From NCBI GenBank assembly GCA_023461435.1, contig JAEYLC010000004.1, forward strand, positions 1-29,718: DNA of 29,718 bases, written 5' to 3'. This DNA comes from Bacillota bacterium. GTDB lineage: Bacteria > Bacillota > Clostridia > Christensenellales > SZUA-584. The notes below the pieces were generated by a model. The model searched no databases. It saw only the letters and a program-made list of their open reading frames with translations, and was not told the origin of the DNA. Position 1 is the stretch's first letter; every line of letters begins with the position of its first letter. Below, piece by piece: positions 1 to 5,937 of this stretch. A program made the position numbers and the translations under genes.

Positions 1-119
1 AGGCCCTGACGGGAGCAGCAGTAAGCGGATCTGCCCGTGTGCCTCGGATCAGTCTGCTCCGAGCAACCTGCCGGAATACCTCTTGTAATGTCGTGTCGAT
101 CTCCGGGTGCACGGCTTTT
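1..119 (+). ncRNA. ffs: Signal recognition particle RNA (scRNA/4.5S-like), 3' part, cut by the left edge
   Basis: This is the 3' part of the RNA scaffold of the signal recognition particle, which binds Ffh and directs membrane and secreted proteins to the translocon. The domain IV signature is visible: AGGCCC (1-6), a UGAC tetraloop (7-10), GGGAGCAGCA (11-20), then GTGTGCC (37-43). It matches the family pattern AGGUCC-GGAA-GGAAGCAGC...GUGUGCC, with a compensated U-A to C-G change. The tail GGGTGCACGG (105-114) followed by T residues resembles the end of the long Bacillus scRNA. The loop is of the URRC class rather than the more usual GGAA. The 5' Alu-like portion lies outside the window. The 3' end near 119 is inferred from homology and the T-run; another T-run lies at 128-134. 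Confidence 0.85.
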
Positions 120-263
120 AATTTACCTTTTTTTCCACAGTGATGACGAAAATGTGGACAAACCATGACGCTTCCGTATCATTTTTTATCCGGCAGGAAA
201 AAAGAAGTCCTCCGAAGAATACTATATCTACAAAGCTGTTGTTTATGAATCCTAAAATGGAGG

Positions 264-327
264 TACAATAGTACAAAGTTATCCCGCAGGGTGGGATATA
301 AAAATACATAGAGAGGGGGGCAGAATT
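264..327 (+). promoter_or_regulatory. hpf upstream region: possible -10, leader hairpin and RBS
   Basis: The AT-rich stretch before hpf has a possible -10 box TACAAT at 264-269 with poor -35 partners (TTGTTT at 239-244 with 19 bp spacing, or TTTATG at 242-247 with 16 bp). A small hairpin follows, TATCCC (280-285) pairing with GGGATA (293-298). A G-rich ribosome binding site, GAGGGGGG, sits just before the ATG. No BlaI-type operator is present here. The promoter call is weak, the RBS is clear. Confidence 0.4.
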
Positions 328-861
328 ATGCGCGTCAGCATAGCGGGAAAGGGCATGGAAGTGTCCGATTACTTGAAGGATCTCGTCACAAAAAAGGTTT
401 TGAAGCTGCAAAGGTATTTTGACGAGGATACCGAGGCGCACATAACCATGTCGATTCAAAGATCGAGACACATTGTGGAGGTGACCATCCCCTTCGATGG
501 GATCGTCCTTCGCGGCGAGGAAGCCACGGGGGACATGTACGCGTCGGTTGACGGCGTGATCAAAAAGCTTGAGAAACAGATCCACAAGCACCGCACGGCG
601 CTTAAAAAACGCCTGCACGAGAATGCGTTCACCAAGGAAGACGAAGCGTTTGAGCGTTCTCTCGCAGACGAAAAAAGGCCCACGGTGGTGCGCACAAAAA
701 AGTTCGTGGTGAAGCCGATGGATATCGAGGAAGCCAAGATGCAGATGGAGCTGCTAGGACACCAGTTTTTCGTGTTCAGGAATGCTGTGACCAATGAAAT
801 CAACGTGCTCTATTTGCGTCAGGACGGAGATTACGGGCTGATCGAACCGGACGGCGTGTGA
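328..861 (+). CDS. hpf: Ribosome hibernation promoting factor, long form
   Basis: HPF binds the 30S decoding region in slow growth and, in its long form, joins two 70S ribosomes into an inactive 100S dimer. The 177-residue product has the two parts of long HPF: an N-terminal S30AE ribosome-binding domain (about 1-100, opening MRVSIAGKGMEVSDYLKD) and a C-terminal dimerisation domain (about 119-175, with RTKKFVVKPM and FVFRNAVTNEINVLY). A charged linker joins them. The ATG is chosen because of the strong G-rich RBS and because the family begins with this strand. It lies behind the SRP RNA gene in the same direction and ends at a strong hairpin terminator, so it is probably a single-gene unit. 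Stationary-phase control is typical of the family but not visible here. Confidence 0.95.
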   Translation: MRVSIAGKGMEVSDYLKDLVTKKVLKLQRYFDEDTEAHITMSIQRSRHIVEVTIPFDGIVLRGEEATGDMYASVDGVIKKLEKQIHKHRTALKKRLHENAFTKEDEAFERSLADEKRPTVVRTKKFVVKPMDIEEAKMQMELLGHQFFVFRNAVTNEINVLYLRQDGDYGLIEPDGV

Positions 862-876
862 TAACTAAAACAAAAG

Positions 877-897
877 GCGGGGCAACCCGCTTTTTTT
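877..897. terminator. Bidirectional terminator between hpf and the convergent lipoprotein gene
   Basis: The stem GCGGG (877-881) pairs with CCCGC (886-890) around a four-base loop and is followed by seven T residues on the plus strand. On the minus strand the same hairpin is followed by TTTTGTTTT, so it can also end the lipoprotein transcript. Confidence 0.85.
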
Positions 898-922
898 GTA
901 TCATGTTTTATATTGCTCTCAT

Positions 923-2422
923 TTAAATTTCATCCATCACGTTGATGACCGAACCGTCGATGGCGTTAATCGCTATCACCATGAGGGGCCCGGGGTAAAA
1001 GTCGTTGCCGCCGCCATAGGATGTTCGATAGCCTTCATAGGTATAATCCTCTTTTTTGTAGTATGTTTTTTCCTTGACCGACCCGTAGAAAACGTAAGCG
1101 GGAACGTACAGACCCGCTTTTTGATCGGCCATGTCCTTTTCCCTCAGGCGAACCAGATTGAGCTGTATGCTGTCAATGTCGACAGTCACTGTGCTTTCGA
1201 CATCGTCGCTCTCTTCAATAAATTGGCCGAACGTATAGGTTGCGGCGTTTTCAAACGCGCTGACGGCTTGGTCAAAATCGATCAGATCGACATCGTCTTC
1301 AATGATTTCAGTAACAGCGCACGGTTCGGTCCATTCGATCATCACGATTCCGTCATCAGAAACCGTGAATACCATGGATTCATAGAACCACGGCAGCGCA
1401 TAATCGCCGCTGGACCCGCCCGACATGTGGCATGAAACAGGCACGCCGTTCACGGTATGCGTATAAAAAAGCTTATAGGCGTATTCGGATGCGGGGTCCC
1501 AATTGTCGTCCACATGCCCTGTACCGTGATTGTCAGTGAGGTATGAGGCAAAAAGCTTCACATCGTCAATTCCGGCCGCTTTAAAGAAGCCGTCAGCCAT
1601 TGCGATGGCGTCACTGAGCGGCAATTTCAGATGCTTTTGCACAGCTTCGGGCAGCACATCATCAAGATTAAATTTAATCATGCCGTCTGTGGTAAAGTTG
1701 GATTCTGTTTTGCAATACCAAACAGGCAGAAAATCCGCTTCATACCCGACACTGATTCTGAGCCAGTTGAAATCGCTGAGCCTCACATCCAGTTCGTAAA
1801 AGCTTAAGCCATTCTGTTCGACTTTTTGAAGCGTGCCGTCGGAGATAACCGGATCAGGTTCCACCTCAGGCGCTGTTTTTAGATCTTCTTCAAGTTCGCT
1901 GATACTTTGATTGAAAAACTCCTTGTCCTCTTCTTTTATTGGATCACCGTCGATTTTTCCTTTGGAAAGAATTTTTTTATAGTTAATGATTTGATCCTCA
2001 ATCTCATCTTTTGTGAGTTGTGTACGCGGCAGAAAAGGCTTTTCATCGGGAAACAGATAGCTAAACATGCCGGTTACCATCTCCTGTGTGAATTCCAGCG
2101 GCTTCACGCGCGCGAACGGCATTTTGTCCGCCTCAGGTCTAACGATTTCGGCGTCCACATTGATTGTGAGCGAAGCGGCCTCGTTTTGGCTCGAATACGT
2201 GTAATGCCCGTCCGGCAAAGAGATATTTCTTAGCTTGTGCGATTCGTCCGCGGCGCTTGGCGACGTCTGGCTTTGGATTTCTTCCACCAAATCCTTATTT
2301 TTGTTGACGATGACCGGCTTTTCGGGCGTGGGCTGGCAAGCGGCCAACAAAAGGCAGATCAGCAGAACGATGCAGAGCAGCAAGGCTTTGAGCGTCGTGA
2401 TTTGGTATGCTCTATGTGACAT
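923..2422 (-). CDS. Secreted lipoprotein resembling the outer domain of the neighbouring BlaR1-like protein
   Basis: The 499-residue product starts with a basic tip, a long hydrophobic stretch and the lipobox LLAAC, so Cys29 is probably lipidated and the protein held on the outer membrane face. Right after the lipobox, CQPTPEKPVIVNK mirrors CQPTPAKPVVANK in the BlaR1-like protein (residues 350-362). Both then continue with similar blocks: an acidic sensor-like region with ELTQ/EFTQ near the front and a mixed Tyr/Asp-rich C-terminal half ending close to an 'NALDG/NAIDG' segment. It therefore seems to be the sensor half of that protein as a stand-alone lipoprotein. I recognise no catalytic motif. 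The ATG has an AAAGGAGG site. It has its own promoter with a BlaI-type operator (2505-2539), so the repressor probably controls it. It might hold the same ligand, act as decoy, or be the effector; function unknown. Confidence 0.88.
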   Translation of the reverse strand: MSHRAYQITTLKALLLCIVLLICLLLAACQPTPEKPVIVNKNKDLVEEIQSQTSPSAADESHKLRNISLPDGHYTYSSQNEAASLTINVDAEIVRPEADKMPFARVKPLEFTQEMVTGMFSYLFPDEKPFLPRTQLTKDEIEDQIINYKKILSKGKIDGDPIKEEDKEFFNQSISELEEDLKTAPEVEPDPVISDGTLQKVEQNGLSFYELDVRLSDFNWLRISVGYEADFLPVWYCKTESNFTTDGMIKFNLDDVLPEAVQKHLKLPLSDAIAMADGFFKAAGIDDVKLFASYLTDNHGTGHVDDNWDPASEYAYKLFYTHTVNGVPVSCHMSGGSSGDYALPWFYESMVFTVSDDGIVMIEWTEPCAVTEIIEDDVDLIDFDQAVSAFENAATYTFGQFIEESDDVESTVTVDIDSIQLNLVRLREKDMADQKAGLYVPAYVFYGSVKEKTYYKKEDYTYEGYRTSYGGGNDFYPGPLMVIAINAIDGSVINVMDEI

Positions 2423-2504
2423 AGGAACCTCCTTTGAAGCTGATAATAAGCCACCACACTATTCACCAAATGCAGACTAAATAAGCATACAATACCATAT
2501 AATA

Positions 2505-2539
2505 ACTACAATTGTAGTAGATATGAGAAGAAATGTCAA
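2505..2539 (-). promoter_or_regulatory. Promoter with BlaI-type operator for the lipoprotein gene
   Basis: Read on the minus strand, -35 TTGACA (2534-2539) is followed after exactly 17 bp by -10 TACAAT (2511-2516). The -10 box lies inside a perfect 14-bp palindrome, ACTACAATTGTAGT (2505-2518), which fits the TACA-NN-TGTA core of BlaI/MecI/CopY operators. A bound repressor would cover the -10 box. The same layout occurs upstream of the blaI-like gene. Confidence 0.88.
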
Positions 2540-2612
2540 CAAAATGACTGAGACCGGTATTTTATATACTGCATGGCTATGAAGAATTTGATTTGAATAT
2601 TGGTTATTGACG

Positions 2613-2643
2613 AAAAAAAAGAGACGGTCACTTGCCGCCTCTT
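2613..2643 (-). terminator. Terminator of the blaI-blaR1-like operon
   Basis: Arms AAGAGACGG (2619-2627) and CCGCCTCTT (2635-2643) pair with one mismatch. On the minus strand the hairpin is followed by eight T residues. It separates the regulator operon from the lipoprotein gene, which then has its own promoter. Confidence 0.85.
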
Positions 2644-2650
2644 CTCACAA

Positions 2651-5179
2651 TCAGTTTGACTCGGGAGTGATAATCCCGCCGTCCAGGGCGTTGATTTCAC
2701 AGGGATAGTCAGCAGAAATTATTGTGCTTGTGTTATGTGATTCGTCATAATCCAGCCTGATTTTAAATACCCACGAAGGGACAAGCCATGCCCTGAAGGG
2801 GTCATCCTTGGCGGTGATTTGGCTCGAACGCAGCTGAGCGTCCACAATATCGATAGAAAACGATTCGTTATCCGGGCCCGTATAGGAAAAGTTGTAGGAC
2901 AGATAATCGGCAAGGCGCTCTTTGATCTCTTCAAAAGACAACAGATTGGTGTTTGCGGCGACCGTTTCTATCGCCTGCGACATGCTGCGCCAATCGAACT
3001 GCAGTATTTTTCCGTCGCTGATGAACATGGAGATTTGCTCCACAAGAAAAGGCGGCGTATATGTCAGCATTTCCTTTGCGTTCATGCCGTTGTAGTTCGC
3101 TCTGAAACCTGCAAGCTGGTCCGCGCTGCGAGAGAAGACAATGGAGTACCCGCCCTGAGCTTTTGACGTCGGCGTTGAAAGCTCATCCCATTCCTGCGGC
3201 TGTCTCGGTAGCCAGACGCCTTTTTGGATATTATCAAGACTCACATCGACGATCCCTAAGTCGTCAAGCGCTTTTTGGGCGGCCGACAGTGCCTGCTCGG
3301 GCTCCTCTGAGACGCTGTTTATCACATTGCCCAGTTCCGAAAAATGCTGATTAGCTGTTGCCAGGTAATTTTGAAGCGTTTCCTCAATGGTATAGTAAGG
3401 ATTATTGTACATCTCATGACTCATGTTAATCTGTTTAATATCGTCGGCTGTTAAAATGTCTCCCGGATAAGCAAATGTAAAGTTGCTTGGTATGGCGGCG
3501 AAATCATCATATGTCGACGCACTGATCGTCGGTTCATATTCTTCGCCTGTTTCCGCATACACATTGACGTATTTTTCTCCTTTTGGTTTCAAGATACCGT
3601 CAACGCCTTCTGCTTTTAGCCACGCATCAATCACAACTTTATATTCGCTGTCGTAGGGCTGAGTGAAAGACAAATCGGTATATGTTCTTTCCGTTGAAGC
3701 CGACGCTTCGTCGATCAATTCCTGTAGTTTGTCAGCCATATGTTTTCGGGCTTCAAAATTGTGTTCTCCGTACAATCCCGTACCGTCTTTGATCTTTTGC
3801 AGCTGAGTCAGTCCTTCGAAGCTGGTCATGGGCAGCGGTTTATAAAGTTTGCTGTCACCGACAAAATAATGCGTCAATTCTGAGAGCCGCTGCTGTGTGA
3901 GTTCGGCTTGCTCTATTTTGTAAACAGGCGTGTCGGAGAGATTTTCGGGGATCTTCACATCCGTATCAACATCGATTATCATGTGGCCGTTAAGACGCGT
4001 CATCGATTCCTTCCAGTGCTGCGGGGCGTCCACGTCTTTGACGGCACCCGGCGGCAATGGGTCGGCAATCATTTTGGCAGTGATGCCGCCTGATTTGTTG
4101 GCGACGACAGGCTTGGCGGGCGTGGGCTGGCAGGCCGTCGTGAAACAGCACAGCAGCAGCAGGAGAGCCAGCATGGATGAAATAAATTTGACGCTTCGTT
4201 TTGTCTTTTGCGCCATGAAAACGCCTTTGATACGGCGTTCTGCGTTTTTGCGGCTGTTCGCCATGCCAAGCACAAACTGCATATGCCGCGTATGACCCGA
4301 AAGTTTTAATATCAGCTCGGCATAATCGCGGCGCGCGCACGGCGCGAGGTGCTTGACCACCGCACCGTCGCAGGCGGTTTCCATGTCCTTACGCATTTCA
4401 AAGTATACGATCCACATAAATGGATTGAACCAATAGACAGCGTTCAGCACGGTGAGAAAAAGGCTCATAAAATGATCTCCGCGCTTATAATGCATACATT
4501 CGTGCCGCAGACAGTTCTTGATCTGCTCGTCATTCATCGCGGCGAGCTTATCCATCGGAATCAGTATGGTGCGCGGAAAAAGCAGCGCGGGCGAGCCGTA
4601 TTCCAGCTGACAAACGAGTTGCAATTTTGCTTTGATATGCAGCTCGGCTTTTATATCATCCAACAGCTTATTCAGATGCGCCGATGCGGGCGCGGATCTG
4701 CGTGCGATTTTGCGCGCGAGCAGCGCGGCAAGCAGCGCGAAATAGAAAAGGCCCAAAACGGCCCCGCCGAGCCAGACGACCAATGATATTTGATCGAGTG
4801 AGAGCCTCGCCGGACGCGTTGCGGGCGTCAAAACGGGCGTATAGGTTTGTACGGTTGCCTCCGCAGCGTCCGTGACTGAATCTGAGCGCATTGGGTCGTC
4901 AGGCTGAGAATCAACAGCCGCAGATTCTTGAGTGACCGGTTCGAAGGATGCCAGACTCGCGTGGATAGGCGTGATCACTCGCGTCGGCTGATAGGTGAAA
5001 AGGCTGAGAGGCGTATCAATCGTGACGGGAACGACAAGCCGCAGCAGAAATACGGCCCAAATCGCAAAGTGCAAAAACGGAGACATTTTATTTTTGAACG
5101 TTTTTTTGATGAACATGGTGATGAAGAATATGATGCCCGAATAAATTGTGATTTCCAGCAGCGTATTCAAAATATCCAT
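2651..5179 (-). CDS. BlaR1/MecR1-like M56 membrane metallopeptidase with a non-penicillin outer domain
   Basis: BlaR1-type proteins sense a signal outside the cell and activate a cytoplasmic zinc protease that leads to loss of the BlaI repressor. The 842-residue protein has membrane helices at about 5-23, 34-52 and 131-152, the M56 zinc motif HECMH at 226-230, a further acidic motif METACD (266-271), another hydrophobic stretch at about 237-260 and a final helix at about 331-347. The approximately 490-residue outer part is not the usual penicillin-binding domain: I see no SxxK-SxN-KTG set in the expected order. Instead it resembles the lipoprotein encoded downstream. The last helix ends in a lipobox-like TTAC followed by QPTP. 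The start lies two bases after the blaI-like stop, so translation is coupled. The true ligand is unknown; a beta-lactam sensor role is not supported. Confidence 0.9.
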   Translation of the reverse strand: MDILNTLLEITIYSGIIFFITMFIKKTFKNKMSPFLHFAIWAVFLLRLVVPVTIDTPLSLFTYQPTRVITPIHASLASFEPVTQESAAVDSQPDDPMRSDSVTDAAEATVQTYTPVLTPATRPARLSLDQISLVVWLGGAVLGLFYFALLAALLARKIARRSAPASAHLNKLLDDIKAELHIKAKLQLVCQLEYGSPALLFPRTILIPMDKLAAMNDEQIKNCLRHECMHYKRGDHFMSLFLTVLNAVYWFNPFMWIVYFEMRKDMETACDGAVVKHLAPCARRDYAELILKLSGHTRHMQFVLGMANSRKNAERRIKGVFMAQKTKRSVKFISSMLALLLLLCCFTTACQPTPAKPVVANKSGGITAKMIADPLPPGAVKDVDAPQHWKESMTRLNGHMIIDVDTDVKIPENLSDTPVYKIEQAELTQQRLSELTHYFVGDSKLYKPLPMTSFEGLTQLQKIKDGTGLYGEHNFEARKHMADKLQELIDEASASTERTYTDLSFTQPYDSEYKVVIDAWLKAEGVDGILKPKGEKYVNVYAETGEEYEPTISASTYDDFAAIPSNFTFAYPGDILTADDIKQINMSHEMYNNPYYTIEETLQNYLATANQHFSELGNVINSVSEEPEQALSAAQKALDDLGIVDVSLDNIQKGVWLPRQPQEWDELSTPTSKAQGGYSIVFSRSADQLAGFRANYNGMNAKEMLTYTPPFLVEQISMFISDGKILQFDWRSMSQAIETVAANTNLLSFEEIKERLADYLSYNFSYTGPDNESFSIDIVDAQLRSSQITAKDDPFRAWLVPSWVFKIRLDYDESHNTSTIISADYPCEINALDGGIITPESN

Positions 5180-5181
5180 GG

Positions 5182-5550
5182 TCAGCCCTCCTTGTCGAGC
5201 CGGTCGATCAGTTCGCGAAGATCAGTCTTATCCTTTTCTGAGAGGCCGCTCTGTTGAATCATACTCGCAAGCAGCAGCTTTGAGCTTTCATCCGTAAGCT
5301 TTGATAGAATATAGCGGCTTTCGCTTTCTATGCAGTCCTCGCGCTTCAAAACGGGGTAATAGCAGCGGTTGCCGCTGATCGTATCAAACCCGAGATACCC
5401 CTTGTCCGCCATGCGCTTTAAGTATGTGAGGTAGCTTGAGCTGTTCCAGTCCACCATAGATTTCATTCTGTCCATGAGCTGAGAAAGAAAAAGCGGATAG
5501 CTGTTCCACAACGTCTCCATGATGATCCACTCCTGCTTCGTAAGCACCAT
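5182..5550 (-). CDS. BlaI/MecI/CopY-family transcriptional repressor
   Basis: This 122-residue protein has the form of BlaI-type repressors: an N-terminal winged helix (MVLTKQEWIIMETLWNSYP, then the recognition-helix region with SSSYLTYLKRMADKGYL) and a C-terminal helical dimerisation part. The family binds TACA-NN-TGTA palindromes as dimers. The ATG at 5550 is preferred over an upstream in-frame ATG at 5589, because AAGGAGGA lies a few bases before it and because the upstream choice would start inside the operator. It leads an operon with the BlaR1-like gene. A palindrome over its own -10 box implies autorepression. The N-F cleavage pair known from staphylococcal BlaI is not obvious, so the mechanism of inactivation is open. 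Confidence 0.93.
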   Translation of the reverse strand: MVLTKQEWIIMETLWNSYPLFLSQLMDRMKSMVDWNSSSYLTYLKRMADKGYLGFDTISGNRCYYPVLKREDCIESESRYILSKLTDESSKLLLASMIQQSGLSEKDKTDLRELIDRLDKEG

Positions 5551-5586
5551 AGCGCATCCTCCTTTATAAGAAAATTTACCAGTTAA

Positions 5587-5623
5587 CATCTACAAGTGTA
5601 GATGGATAGATGAATAATGTCAA
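5587..5623 (-). promoter_or_regulatory. Promoter with BlaI-type operator for the blaI-blaR1-like operon
   Basis: On the minus strand, -35 TTGACA (5618-5623) and -10 TACACT (5595-5600) are 17 bp apart. The -10 box sits in the palindrome CATCTACAAGTGTAGATG (5587-5604), with 8-bp arms and the TACA-NN-TGTA core. Box sequence, spacing and operator position repeat the arrangement at 2505-2539. Confidence 0.88.
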
Positions 5624-5754
5624 TGTATAATATGATAGGACAAGAAATATATTCAATTCTAGTAATAGAAGAGAGACGGAACGGCTCGCTCAGTAGGTGA
5701 AAAATCTTTACTGCACACGTTTTTAATGCGAATGAAATGACAGCTTTCTCAGAA

Positions 5755-5803
5755 GCCTTGGCTCCTCGAGAGGGAGCTGTCGCCGAAGGCGACTGAGGGA
5801 GAT
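5755..5803. repeat. Small intergenic palindromic repeat of a kind common in Clostridia
   Basis: Two hairpins stand next to each other: a GCTCC/GGGAGC stem around 5761-5777 and GTCGCC-GAA-GGCGAC at 5779-5793, followed by TGAGGGAG. The pattern 'TTGGCTCC...GGGAGCTGTC...GACTGAGGGAG' is familiar from repeated intergenic elements in clostridial genomes, which is recollection and not a search result. The rest of 5605-5890 holds nothing else I can name. Confidence 0.6.
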
Positions 5804-5890
5804 AACTTTCGGTATTGTTTCTCTCGGGGGCAGATCCAATTCCACGCAATATAGATAGTCGAGCGCGGCAGCATAAAATTCTGCCCGAAA

Positions 5891-5922
5891 ATAAAAAAGA
5901 GACGGAAAATCGTCCGTCTCTT
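5891..5922 (-). terminator. purL terminator
   Basis: Perfect 9-bp arms AAGAGACGG (5897-5905) and CCGTCTCTT (5914-5922) flank an eight-base loop. On the minus strand six T residues follow. It lies 16 bases past the purL stop. Confidence 0.9.
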
Positions 5923-5937
5923 GGGTTTAATTGTTGT

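Noticed and set aside
131..161. Two DnaA-box-like 9-mers (TTTTCCACA and the complement of TTGTCCACA).
   Set aside because: They lie at the SRP RNA 3' end without further boxes, AT-rich unwinding region or dnaA; single boxes occur by chance.
1..166. A minus-strand open frame beginning MVCPHFRHHCGKKG that runs off the left edge and looks zinc-finger-like.
   Set aside because: It is antisense to the SRP RNA, whose signature bases and 3' tail explain the GC-rich sequence; it also lacks a good RBS.
118..618. A 166-codon minus-strand frame.
   Set aside because: It overlaps the hpf leader and hpf coding strand and has no recognisable family or RBS.
2651..5550. A classical beta-lactam resistance regulator pair (blaI-blaR1).
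   Set aside because: No beta-lactamase or penicillin-binding protein gene is near, and the receptor lacks the penicillin-binding sensor motifs.
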